Shown: positions 25,085-33,971, counted from the first letter of the stretch. The stretch is DNA of 36,220 nt from JBBSUQ01 sp038234235 (GCA_038234235.1 JBBSUQ010000006.1:1-36220); one strand, 5' to 3'. A program made the numbers and translations. The notes: generated by a model from the letters alone, not told the origin.

Positions 25085-26458
25085 TTATAAGGGAACTTTA
25101 TTGGCGCTTGGATTTTGGCGCAAAAACACACTTAAGATAGATTTTGTGTCCCGATTGTTTTCTTCTAATGTTAAAAACCGTTTCCAAGTATGTGGATTCT
25201 TTTTCGATTCAAAATAAGGAATAAAACCATAACCTCTATACTGTCCATCTTCAATGAGCACTATGCTTTTTTCAGATTTTTCTCTGCCAATACCAATTAA
25301 AAAATAAGACAGTCCATCAGTCTTAAACCTTTCTATAGATTCAAGAACTCGGAGGTTGTATTCTTCGGCCAATTCTTCTTTTATACACGCACCTTTGCAC
25401 TTTTTAATATTGTAATTAAAACATGCTGAATCAGTTAGGTAAGTGTTACAAAACTTCTGACACAATTCATAAATTTCACACAAATTGCTTAAATAATTTG
25501 TCGCATCTTTTTTCGTTGAAAAATAAGTAAGTGCATCCAGTTCATTTACCTTCGATGAAGAAATAACAGAAAGATTTAAATAATTAGACTCATTATAAAA
25601 TTTAATCAAAGCATAAGGAAACAGATTTTTCTTTAAAGCTGTATTGTAAATCGGTCTGTGTTCCTTAACTAAATTAGATTCATACATTAAAGCAATAAGT
25701 TCCGAACCAGTTAATTCATAATCTATTCTTTGAATCTCTTTAATTAATTGCAACCCTTTTACCGTTTTGGTGTTTTTTAAATGTTGATCTATTCTTTTAC
25801 GAATGTGTTTGCTTTTACCAACATATATTAATTGACTAAATTCATTGTAAAATTTATAAATACCAACACGATCAGGAATTTCTTCTAACGCTTCTAAATC
25901 TAAATTCGGGTTCAAAACTTTAGGATTCAAATCTTCTTGAATAAAAGTTTGCAAACCTTTTGAATCTTGTTTCATTAGAATCGTAAACAAATCTGCAGTT
26001 GCAGCGGCATCACCTTCTGCTCTGTGCCTTCCATTAATGCTAATGCCCAAACTCCTGCTCAATTTGCCGAGACTGTAAGAATCGTGTCCAGGAATAACAA
26101 AACGAGAACTTCTTACTGTACAAAGATGTTTAGAGCGATAATCAAATCCCAAACGTTTAAATTCTTGACGGATCATGCCGTAATCAAAGCCAACATTATG
26201 AGCTACAAAAATACAATCTTCTGTAAACGATAAAAATTCTTTGGCAATTTCAAAAAACCTCGGAGCATTTTCCACCATTTGATCATTGATGCCAGTTAGT
26301 CTTACAATAAATTCAGGTATTGGCATTTCAGGATTCAAAAGAGTCACAAAACGATCAAGAATTTTATTACCATCATGTTTTATAACTGCTATTTCAGTTA
26401 TTTTGGAAGTTTTAGGACTGCCTCCTGTTGTTTCAATATCAATTATAGCGAAAATCAT
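25085..26458 (-). CDS. DnaQ-like exonuclease fused to UvrC-like GIY-YIG endonuclease with Cys cluster
   Basis: A 457-residue two-enzyme protein. Residues 1-165 are a DEDDh 3'-5' exonuclease: D7/E9 (DIETTGG), D92 (GFDYGM) and H145/D150 (GRHRAEGD). Residues about 195-290 are a GIY-YIG endonuclease: GIY 199-201, YVG 212-214, R220 and metal-binding E260 in MYESNLVKEHRPIYN. A UvrC-type cysteine cluster follows (C337, C346, C354, C358, with C333 nearby). The family resembles the epsilon-like/UvrC-like fusions seen in several phyla, with a likely role in DNA repair or end processing. ATG 26458 is chosen over TTG 26467 because the -7 element (26465-26472) overlaps the latter; the transcript would be nearly leaderless. 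It is convergent with the AsmA-like gene. Confidence 0.92.
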   Translation of the reverse strand: MIFAIIDIETTGGSPKTSKITEIAVIKHDGNKILDRFVTLLNPEMPIPEFIVRLTGINDQMVENAPRFFEIAKEFLSFTEDCIFVAHNVGFDYGMIRQEFKRLGFDYRSKHLCTVRSSRFVIPGHDSYSLGKLSRSLGISINGRHRAEGDAAATADLFTILMKQDSKGLQTFIQEDLNPKVLNPNLDLEALEEIPDRVGIYKFYNEFSQLIYVGKSKHIRKRIDQHLKNTKTVKGLQLIKEIQRIDYELTGSELIALMYESNLVKEHRPIYNTALKKNLFPYALIKFYNESNYLNLSVISSSKVNELDALTYFSTKKDATNYLSNLCEIYELCQKFCNTYLTDSACFNYNIKKCKGACIKEELAEEYNLRVLESIERFKTDGLSYFLIGIGREKSEKSIVLIEDGQYRGYGFIPYFESKKNPHTWKRFLTLEENNRDTKSILSVFLRQNPSANKVPL

Positions 26459-26464
26459 TCTTTG

Positions 26465-26472
26465 CAAAGTTA
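26465..26472 (-). promoter_or_regulatory. -7 promoter element of the exonuclease/GIY-YIG gene
   Basis: The minus strand reads TAACTTTG, an exact TAnnTTTG. Only six bases separate it from the ATG at 26458, so transcription would start within about three bases of the start codon. Confidence 0.6.
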
Positions 26473-26587
26473 ATCAGAATTAGAAAAAATAGCTTAGAAA
26501 AATTGCAACGCGATTTTGAGCGAAAATAATTTTAGTCCGAATTTGGTTGGTGAAATAATCCAAAAGTAATTTCCGTACATTTACAAC

Positions 26588-27658
26588 ATGAAGTATACTT
26601 TACTATTATTCTTGACAATAGCTTTATTCTTCGTTTATTCTTGCAATAAAAACGAAGAAGACGAGTCAGAGCCACCAGTTTCAAATGTAGATCCTCTTGC
26701 AGATATTAATAACACTTATGGTTTTGGTGTCTTGCAAAAAATTAGTGGAATTTGGAATGGTCCAGTAACGTCATCAACACCTCTTGGTGGTTATCCTGAA
26801 TGGATTGTTGATTTTAGACCTAACTCGGAAAATCAAATTTCCGCAAAAAATGAACTGGACACTTTGAATGATATTTTCATGTCTTTTTTTATTGCAAAAT
26901 ACAATAATCAGTATAGAGTGGCCTTCAGAAATGGTGGCTCTTTTGGAGGGCAAAAACGTACGGCTTATTTTTTGGCTGATAGTGTTTCTGAAACTAGTAC
27001 TCAGTCATTTTATCGATTTAAGGAAATTATCAAAGGCAAACAAAGAGCCTATACAGATGTTATTTTCAAGAGCGATAGTTTGTATATTAAATCCTATACA
27101 AATAAATACAATAGCTTGTCAACTGCCGTAATTCACATGGAATGGAGCGCGAAATTGCAGGATAATAGTTCTGCACAATCGGCAATTTCTAATTTTAACT
27201 TTCCGAAAAAAACATTGACTAAAGATTTTTCAACTGTTTTTTCTGGGCAAACCGAAGCAATTTACTATTCTACTGGTGGCGGAGATCCGTATCCTGAAAC
27301 GGCACAACCATACCTCGGTCAAGCAACGGTAAATTATACTTTTTCTACTTCATACATTCCGGATCCAAGTAAAAAAGTGACTTTAATAATCACTACTCAA
27401 CCGCTTTTTAATGGGGCTATTTTTAATCCGGCAAACTTAAAGTTTCGTTCTCGCTACGTTATTCTTGATGCTGACGACACCAGTTTTACCTTCAATTACA
27501 TGCATCCCGGAACTTATTTTATTTATGCTTTATATGACAACGATGGTAACAATAGCTTCAATAGCGGTGACTGGATTAGTACAGCAAATACAACTTTTAA
27601 CTTGGGCGATCAAGGTGTACTAGGAACTACGACACAAATTAATTTTACAATTCCTTAA
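26588..27658 (+). CDS. Lipoprotein of unknown function
   Basis: A 356-residue protein with a lipoprotein signal peptide; the lipobox VYSC gives lipidated C19, followed by an acidic linker (NKNEEDESEPP). Residues about 50-190 look like one beta domain (KISGIWNGPVTSSTPLGGYPEWIVDF onwards, lipocalin-like). The C-terminal part has Ig/transthyretin-like strands, with a Ca-loop-like DNDGNNSFNSGDW and a final TQINFTIP. No catalytic motif is visible and I do not recognise the family. It is divergent from the exonuclease gene and probably monocistronic. TACATTTA just before the ATG is only a near match to the promoter consensus. Confidence 0.75.
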   Translation: MKYTLLLFLTIALFFVYSCNKNEEDESEPPVSNVDPLADINNTYGFGVLQKISGIWNGPVTSSTPLGGYPEWIVDFRPNSENQISAKNELDTLNDIFMSFFIAKYNNQYRVAFRNGGSFGGQKRTAYFLADSVSETSTQSFYRFKEIIKGKQRAYTDVIFKSDSLYIKSYTNKYNSLSTAVIHMEWSAKLQDNSSAQSAISNFNFPKKTLTKDFSTVFSGQTEAIYYSTGGGDPYPETAQPYLGQATVNYTFSTSYIPDPSKKVTLIITTQPLFNGAIFNPANLKFRSRYVILDADDTSFTFNYMHPGTYFIYALYDNDGNNSFNSGDWISTANTTFNLGDQGVLGTTTQINFTIP

Positions 27659-27753
27659 ATAACAGTTTCCGAAGAATAAATTAAGCCATTAAAAATTATA
27701 TTTTAAACTTAAATTATTCTCTGGGAAAATTTAAAAATTTCGATTAACCCTGT

Positions 27754-28971
27754 TTACTGTGAAACAATAAATATCACTAAAAACGTCATAACACTCAAAA
27801 TGATAGTTATCAAGAAACTGATGTAACATTTGGCCAATAATTTGTATTTCTTTTGAAGTACATGTCCTAAATAATATAAATCAATTGTCATGTGATCATA
27901 AACTACATCCTGGTCTTCTCTTAATAAATTTAAACTCTCAATAAAATCTTTCAATTTAAGTTGAACAAAATTTCCAAAAAACAAAACACTCGATTTTTTT
28001 TCAGTTATATCTTGTGTTGAAACTTTTTTGCGTGTAACCTTTGGTGTTGCAGAAATAATAGCAAATGCAACAGAAATTAAACAACCAAAAATTAAAATTC
28101 CCATAGGAACCACGAAACGAAGGTGTTTAATAAAATCGTGACCGGTGAACGTAAATCCGGAACCAATGGCTGCCATAACAATTGATACGAGAATAGTGTT
28201 TATACTAATCATCATATTTGCTTTTTGATCGGCCATACTACTCAAATCAATATGTGAACGATAAACAGCTCGGTACATGGTTTCAATTCCTCGTCCAATT
28301 TTATTACGCTTAACATCGTTAACTTCGGTTTTCACCATTTCATTTTTTAAACTTTCAATATTTTTATTGCGACCTTTCTGATATTCTAACTGCGCATATT
28401 TTGTTAAAAACTTTTGTTGCATTAAAAATTGTAATTGTCTATCATTCCATTCTATATCTGTGTCCTTCAAATCTAGATATTTCTCCCACTCTAAACGCAA
28501 CATTACAGCTTTTCTGAAGAATTTTTTTTTACCTATATTAATTACATCAGAGTCATGAAGAATTTCTTGAAGTAAACCTTCTTTGGGCTGCGTAAATTTG
28601 GTAGAATTTATTAAATCAAGTACCAGAGCTAACTGGTTTTCAGAAATTTTTCCTTCTAAAAACTCACGAGCTATTTTTTTACTCTCTTCTTCATGATTAA
28701 TATATATGCGGGTATATCCAATGTCATGAAAATAAGCCCCTAAAAGCAAACTTTCAAAATCATTGTCAGATAAATCATAATATGCCGCAATTTCCTCAAC
28801 AGCTTCAACTGTCTCTTGCGTATGTACGAAATCATGATACAGCATTTCATCTGGTAAGTTTTCTGAAAGAAACTTAAAGACATATTTATCGACTTCTTGT
28901 ATTAATTTACTTTTTTTTAATTTATTGTTTTTACCTTTTGAATCTTTGTTGTCTTTATCTGAATTTGCCAT
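27754..28971 (-). CDS. HD-domain phosphohydrolase fused to a PycTM-type (DUF5706) membrane domain
   Basis: A 405-residue protein. After a Lys/Asp-rich N-terminus, residues about 25-200 form an HD domain with H46/H50 (YHDFVHT), the HD pair H82-D83 (AYFHDIGY), H93 and D140/D142 (LHDSDVI), suggesting nucleotide phosphohydrolase activity. Residues about 230-405 match the Pycsar effector transmembrane family (DUF5706): the MADQKANMMISIN motif leads into paired helices (about 260-315) and a last helix at the C-terminus (about 383-403). In Pycsar defence PycTM responds to cyclic pyrimidine nucleotides, but no pyrimidine cyclase is present here and this HD-fused form is widespread in Bacteroidota, so a housekeeping signalling role is as likely. 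It stands alone, convergent with the lipoprotein gene. Confidence 0.85.
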   Translation of the reverse strand: MANSDKDNKDSKGKNNKLKKSKLIQEVDKYVFKFLSENLPDEMLYHDFVHTQETVEAVEEIAAYYDLSDNDFESLLLGAYFHDIGYTRIYINHEEESKKIAREFLEGKISENQLALVLDLINSTKFTQPKEGLLQEILHDSDVINIGKKKFFRKAVMLRLEWEKYLDLKDTDIEWNDRQLQFLMQQKFLTKYAQLEYQKGRNKNIESLKNEMVKTEVNDVKRNKIGRGIETMYRAVYRSHIDLSSMADQKANMMISINTILVSIVMAAIGSGFTFTGHDFIKHLRFVVPMGILIFGCLISVAFAIISATPKVTRKKVSTQDITEKKSSVLFFGNFVQLKLKDFIESLNLLREDQDVVYDHMTIDLYYLGHVLQKKYKLLAKCYISFLITIILSVMTFLVIFIVSQ

Positions 28972-29150
28972 GTTATTTTTATTTTAAAACTGAAAATAAT
29001 TTTTATCCTCGATTGAATTAATGCCAAATAAAGCATTTTAATCTGTAAGATTAGTTAAGATTATTTTATTTTACTTTCAACTAATTGTTATTTTATCTTA
29101 AAACTACATAATTTATTGCATGAAATACTTTTTTCATCGGTTTAAGCTTC

Positions 29151-29158
29151 TAACTTTG
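29151..29158 (+). promoter_or_regulatory. -7 promoter element of the propeller lipoprotein operon
   Basis: TAACTTTG is an exact TAnnTTTG. Transcription would start about 29162-29165, placing the whole 14-bp tandem repeat in the mRNA leader. Confidence 0.55.
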
Positions 29159-29182
29159 ATGGTTCATTATTAAAAGTTACAA

Positions 29183-29266
29183 AACAATAATTAAACAATA
29201 ATAATTAAACAACAATAATTAAACAACAATAATTAAACAACAATAATTACGCAACAATAATTACAC
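29183..29266 (+). repeat. Six 14-bp tandem repeats in the operon leader
   Basis: The units at 29183, 29197, 29211, 29225, 29239 and 29253 follow the consensus AACAATAATTAAAC. Units 1, 3 and 4 are perfect, unit 2 has T for C at position 3, and units 5-6 vary at positions 12-13. The array ends 9 bp before the TTG start codon. Confidence 0.95.
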
Positions 29267-29275
29267 AGCGCAAAA

Positions 29276-30172
29276 TTGAAACTCCTTTTAAATAAATATG
29301 TCTGCTTTACTGCTTCGCTAGTAAGTATATTTTTATTTTTTATATCTTGTAGTTCTAAAAATGCAGATAATACTGATCATTATAATTTCTTTGAACCAGA
29401 CTATGTTGTAAAATTAGATGCGAAACTGAACGAAATTTCAGATCTCCAATACTTTGATTCAACTACATTGATGACCATCTGTGATGAAAAAGGTGTAATT
29501 TACTTTATCAATTCTTTAAATGGAAAAATTCTAGATTCTTATGGCTTTGACAGCAGTGGTGATTACGAAGGTTTAACATTTAAAGACAGTGTAGCTTATG
29601 CCCTGCAAAGTGATGGAGATATTTTTGAACTTAAAGGATTTCATGGAGATCATATTGATAAAACTCGAAAAATTGAAACCAAATTAGATGAAGACTGCGA
29701 AGGTTTTTGTTTTAATTATATCACAAAGAGATATTATATTGCTGCAAAAGGCAATGTTAAAGGAGCCGATAAAATGATTTACTCCATCGATGAAAATTTC
29801 TCAACAAAACCCCGAAAAGAATTTCCATTATTTTATGATGATGTTAAAAGACTGTTGTTGCATAATTCTTTTGATCGTTTTGCATTTAAAATGAGAAAAA
29901 TGTTCAGTACAAGAGACGAAGCAGGTTTGCTAGGGCCAAGTGCACTGGCTATTCATCCAATTAACGGAAAATATTATTTAATCTCTGGAACTTCTTGTCT
30001 TTTGTTAATATTAAATACCCAAGGAAAACTTGAAAAAGTATGTCTTTTACCTAAAGATGTTCTCCTTCAACCAGAAGGTCTCTGCTTTGATCCTAAAGGA
30101 AATCTCTATATTAGCTCAGAACGAAGTAACGGCAAAACTGCCACTTTATTAAAATTTTCATATCATGATTAA
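29276..30172 (+). CDS. SdiA-regulated-family beta-propeller lipoprotein, TTG start
   Basis: A 298-residue lipoprotein. The basic MKLLLNK start, hydrophobic core and lipobox FISC give lipidated C25. The mature part has repeated beta-blade units of the SdiA-regulated family (PF06977): ISDLQYFDSTTLMTICDEKGVIYFIN, DYEGLTFKDSVAYALQSDGDIFEL, DCEGFCFNYITKRYYIAAKG, GPSALAIHPINGKYYLISG and QPEGLCFDPKGNLYISSE. The fold is a six-bladed propeller related to NHL/phytase-like proteins; the activity is unproven. The start is TTG: a TAA lies six codons upstream and no other start precedes the signal peptide. The last 8 bp overlap the next gene, indicating coupled translation with the phosphatase-barrel gene. 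Confidence 0.82.
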   Translation: MKLLLNKYVCFTASLVSIFLFFISCSSKNADNTDHYNFFEPDYVVKLDAKLNEISDLQYFDSTTLMTICDEKGVIYFINSLNGKILDSYGFDSSGDYEGLTFKDSVAYALQSDGDIFELKGFHGDHIDKTRKIETKLDEDCEGFCFNYITKRYYIAAKGNVKGADKMIYSIDENFSTKPRKEFPLFYDDVKRLLLHNSFDRFAFKMRKMFSTRDEAGLLGPSALAIHPINGKYYLISGTSCLLLILNTQGKLEKVCLLPKDVLLQPEGLCFDPKGNLYISSERSNGKTATLLKFSYHD

Positions 30173-33100
30173 AAATATATTTGCCGTAGTAATTTTTTCT
30201 ATAGCTTTAAGTAGCTGTGGCGTGCACAGCACGTGGTTTAGTAAAGCAGATAAAAATTGGAAAAAAGATAATAATGTTCCAGAAAATGAAAAGTTGGTTC
30301 AACAAATTTATTTAGTTGGAGATTGTGGAAATCCTAATTTAGATACTCCAGACCCAACTTTAGAGCTACTAAATAGAAAACTATCGGCCGATTCCGTTGC
30401 AACAAATGGCTTTACGAATGCGAATAAAATGGTGGTGTTTCTCGGAGATAATATCTACGATTATGGTTTGCCAGACACATCCGATAACAGTTATGAAACC
30501 GCCAGAGCACGTTTGGTAAAACAATTAGATGCCATAAAAAACACTGGTGCAAATCCATTAATGATTCCCGGAAATCACGATTGGCACAAAAGCAAATCCG
30601 ATGGTTTAAAATGGATAATTAGAGAACAACAATTTGTATCGGAATACTTGCAAGATTCTTTAGCATTTTTGCCAACTCAAGGTTGTCCAGGCCCGATAGA
30701 GATAAAAGTAAACAATCAAATCACTATGATTGTAATAGACTCTGAATGGTGGCTTTTTCCAGGTCTAAAACCCGGTGGAGCATACAGTGTCTGCGATATT
30801 TCAGATGAATACGATTTTCTTCTACAATTCAGAAATACATTGAGAAGAAACCGTGGAAAACACATTATGGTTGTAATGCACCATCCACTAATTTCTAATG
30901 GAAATCATGGCGGACATTTTTCGCTATTAGATCATATATTTCCACTAACCTTAATAAAAGACAATTACTACATTCCTTTACCTATCATTGGTAGTATATA
31001 TCCTTTAATGAGAAAGTATGGAATATCTCCTGAAGATATCAGTAGTCCAACTTTCCAAAGATTGAAAAATGGCATGATGGCCATACTGAAAGATGAAGAT
31101 AAAGTAATAATGGCGGCAGGTCATGAACATAATTTACAATTACACAGCGAAGACCAAACCCATTATATTGTAAGTGGATCAGGTTCAAAATCAAAGTATT
31201 TAGTAAGTGGTGACAAAGCTCAATTTTTAGCCAAAGAAAAAGGCTTCGCAATAGTAAATTATTACAAAAATGGTCAAGCTTGGGTTGAATTTTGGCAGGC
31301 ACACAAAGATAGTATTAATGGAATTCTATTATTTAAAAAACCACTATACGCCATAGAACCTAAAGAAAATAACTTGGTCTCCGAGCGCCAAATACCTAAC
31401 TATAAAGATAGCACAATTGTAAAATCAATTGAAACCGATTATGACAGAAAATCATTTTTGGTTAGAGCGTTGGTTGGAGAAACTTACCGTGCAGAATGGT
31501 CTGAGCCTGTTAAATTTAAATACCTCGACATGAAAAGCGATTATGGAGGACTTACACCCATAAAATTAGGAGGAGGGAAACAAACAACATCACTTCGTTG
31601 CGATGCCGGTGATGGAAATCAATATACCTGTAGATCGGTTGATAAAGATGCATCTTCAGTATTGCCAGAAGGTTTTAGAAATACTTTTGCCAAAGATATT
31701 TTGCAAGATCAAATTTCTACTTCTCACCCTTATGGTGCATTAGTTATACCAAAATTAGCAACAGCTGTAGATGTTTTCCATACAGACCCGCGAATTCTGT
31801 ATGTTCCATTCACACCTAGCTTGGGTGAATTTATTGATGATATGGCAGGTAAAATTACACTTGTAGAAATCAGACCAGACGAAAATCTTTCAGAATTTAG
31901 ACAATTTGGAAGATCGAAAAATGTAATAAGTACTGAGTCTATGATTCAAAAACTTAAAAAAGACAACGATAATACAGTAGATGCGAATGATTATGTGAGA
32001 GCAAGATTATTAGATGTTCTGATTGGTGATTGGGATAGACATGAAGACCAATGGCGTTGGGCAGAGTTTGACAATAAAGACAAAGGAACAGTTTTTCGAC
32101 CAGTACCTCGAGATAGAGATCAAGTTTTTGTACAATACGAAGGTGTTCTTTCCAAAATAATTTCTTCAAGATTTTACCAAAGATTGTTAACCCATTTTGA
32201 TTATGAAATAGTAGATTTAATTGGACTAATGCAACAAGCAATACATTTAGATAAGTTTGTTTTAGGAAGATTAGAACAAAAAGACTGGATTAAAACTGCA
32301 GAAAAAATGCAGATAGATTTAAGTGATGAAGTTATTTCTGAAGCTGTACATCAAATGCCTCCCGAAATTTTTGCTATTTCTGGAGATGAAATTATTGCCA
32401 AATTGAAGCAAAGAAGAGACGATCTTGTTAAATACGCAAAGGAATATTATAAATTTTTAGCTGCAGAAGTTGACGTAGTTTTAACTGACAAAAATGAATA
32501 CATCAAAGTAAACAGATTAGAAAACGGAGATACTGAAATAAAAGTTTACAAAAGAACTTTTCAAGATTTAAAAAATGGCGAAGAAAAAGATAAAATAGAA
32601 CAAGAAATCTACAGCCGTTACTTTAAAAGAAGCGAAACCAAAGAAATAAGAATTTATACTTTGGATGGAAAAGACAGTATTGTGATTACAGGTAAAGCCC
32701 ATAAAGCAATTTATACAAGAATTATTGGAGGTAATGATCAAGATTATTTTTCAAACACATCTAAAATTAGAAGTATAAAGCAAAATACTAAATACTACGA
32801 TTACGATGCAGACAAAAAAAATAAAAATATTTATGCTGCTACCGAAGAAACGCGCATGAGAATTGTCAAATCTCCTAATATTATTGCTTACAACTATAAA
32901 GAATTTAAGCACAATACCACAAAACCAATGTTGTTTTTTCAGTTTGATCCCGATTTCGGTTTCTCTCCAGGTCTTGGAATATTATATACTAAAAATGGAT
33001 TTAGAAGATCGCCATATCAAGCCCAATATTTATTGCGAGGTAACAAATCAACAACAACTTCAGCTTATAATTTAGAAGGATACGCAGATTATCCTTCAGC

Positions 33101-33959
33101 ATTTAATGATTTAACAGGACTGAATATTGCTGTAAAATTAGATGGACCAGATTACGTAAGAAATTATTTTGGTCAGGGCAATAACTCGGTTGATCCAGGA
33201 AAAGATGCCGATATTCGAAATTTTAGAATTGGATTAAATTATTACGCTTTTTCAGTTGGAATGACAAAAAGAAAAAATGACAATGTATATTTCAGATTTG
33301 GTCCATTATATGATTTTGCAGAAGTTACCCGCACAGCTGATAGTATTTTTAATTCATTTGGTCAAAATGAATTTATGGTTGGTAAAACATATAATTTTTT
33401 AGGAGCTTTCACAGAATTTAATTTAGATTACACCAACAGAAAATTAGCACCAACAAGAGGTGTTAAATTTAAAACTGATATTGCATATAGAAACAGTATT
33501 GATTCTGATCCTTATAGTTTTGTTAAAACTAGAGCAGATTTGGTTTTTTACACGACTCCTGTTTGGAGATCAAATATAACCTTTGCACTGCGTTTAGGTG
33601 GCGAAATGAATTTTGGAGATTTACCTTTTTATCATCAAGCTTATTTAGGCGGAGTCACCAACTTAAGGGGTTATAGAAGAGATAGATTTACAGGAAGACA
33701 TAGTTTTTATCAAAGTATTGAAGTTCGCGCACCCTTATTCAAAATCCAAAATTATTTAGTAAATGGCCAATGGGGAATTTTTGGATTTCTTGATAATGGT
33801 GCAGTTTTCGATAACACTATTCCAAACTTAAAAAAATTCCACAGTGGCTATGGAGGTGGATTATGGTTGAATTTTTACAATGCATTTGTGATAAGTGGAG
33901 GGCTGGGATATAGTGCAGAAGGAGCATTTCTGAGAATTACTTCTAATTTCTTCTTTTAA
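30165..33959 (+). CDS. Three-part envelope protein: calcineurin-like phosphatase, kinase-like middle region, Omp85-like barrel
   Basis: A 1264-residue lipoprotein (lipobox LSSC, C18). Residues about 45-380 are a complete calcineurin-type metallophosphoesterase: D53 (VGDCG), GDN 94-96, GNHD 136-139, H239/H240 (MHH) and GHEH 319-322. The middle, about 440-700, resembles the HipA/Fam20/CotH kinase fold by motif only: Gly-rich KLGGGKQTTSLR (467-477), RSVDKD (490-495), IGDWDRHEDQW (620-630) and RDRDQVF (649-655). Residues about 920-1264 form a barrel with LRGYRRDRF, the conserved Omp85 (V/L)RG(Y/F) signature, ending in Phe. Metallophosphoesterase fused to a surface barrel is known in Bacteroidota; the kinase-like reading is my inference. 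The following gene starts 12 bp later. Confidence 0.85.
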   Translation: MIKNIFAVVIFSIALSSCGVHSTWFSKADKNWKKDNNVPENEKLVQQIYLVGDCGNPNLDTPDPTLELLNRKLSADSVATNGFTNANKMVVFLGDNIYDYGLPDTSDNSYETARARLVKQLDAIKNTGANPLMIPGNHDWHKSKSDGLKWIIREQQFVSEYLQDSLAFLPTQGCPGPIEIKVNNQITMIVIDSEWWLFPGLKPGGAYSVCDISDEYDFLLQFRNTLRRNRGKHIMVVMHHPLISNGNHGGHFSLLDHIFPLTLIKDNYYIPLPIIGSIYPLMRKYGISPEDISSPTFQRLKNGMMAILKDEDKVIMAAGHEHNLQLHSEDQTHYIVSGSGSKSKYLVSGDKAQFLAKEKGFAIVNYYKNGQAWVEFWQAHKDSINGILLFKKPLYAIEPKENNLVSERQIPNYKDSTIVKSIETDYDRKSFLVRALVGETYRAEWSEPVKFKYLDMKSDYGGLTPIKLGGGKQTTSLRCDAGDGNQYTCRSVDKDASSVLPEGFRNTFAKDILQDQISTSHPYGALVIPKLATAVDVFHTDPRILYVPFTPSLGEFIDDMAGKITLVEIRPDENLSEFRQFGRSKNVISTESMIQKLKKDNDNTVDANDYVRARLLDVLIGDWDRHEDQWRWAEFDNKDKGTVFRPVPRDRDQVFVQYEGVLSKIISSRFYQRLLTHFDYEIVDLIGLMQQAIHLDKFVLGRLEQKDWIKTAEKMQIDLSDEVISEAVHQMPPEIFAISGDEIIAKLKQRRDDLVKYAKEYYKFLAAEVDVVLTDKNEYIKVNRLENGDTEIKVYKRTFQDLKNGEEKDKIEQEIYSRYFKRSETKEIRIYTLDGKDSIVITGKAHKAIYTRIIGGNDQDYFSNTSKIRSIKQNTKYYDYDADKKNKNIYAATEETRMRIVKSPNIIAYNYKEFKHNTTKPMLFFQFDPDFGFSPGLGILYTKNGFRRSPYQAQYLLRGNKSTTTSAYNLEGYADYPSAFNDLTGLNIAVKLDGPDYVRNYFGQGNNSVDPGKDADIRNFRIGLNYYAFSVGMTKRKNDNVYFRFGPLYDFAEVTRTADSIFNSFGQNEFMVGKTYNFLGAFTEFNLDYTNRKLAPTRGVKFKTDIAYRNSIDSDPYSFVKTRADLVFYTTPVWRSNITFALRLGGEMNFGDLPFYHQAYLGGVTNLRGYRRDRFTGRHSFYQSIEVRAPLFKIQNYLVNGQWGIFGFLDNGAVFDNTIPNLKKFHSGYGGGLWLNFYNAFVISGGLGYSAEGAFLRITSNFFF

Positions 33960-33971
33960 TTAATATTAAAT

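Larger units (their letters stand above)
28972..29275. other. 304-bp divergent intergenic region with promoter and tandem repeats
   Basis: The region lies between the divergent HD/PycTM and propeller lipoprotein genes. It holds the plus-strand -7 element (29151-29158) and six 14-bp tandem repeats (29183-29266). No coding sequence is visible. I found no exact promoter element for the minus-strand gene. Confidence 0.65.

Noticed and set aside
27754..28971. Complete Pycsar anti-phage system
   Set aside because: Only the effector-like domain is present; no pyrimidine cyclase lies beside it and the neighbours are not defence genes.
29183..29266. CRISPR-like repeat array
   Set aside because: The 14-bp units are directly adjacent with no spacers; this is a simple tandem repeat.
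31954..32241. 95-codon minus-strand ORF opposite the kinase-like region
   Set aside because: It is an antisense shadow with no homology signature or promoter element.
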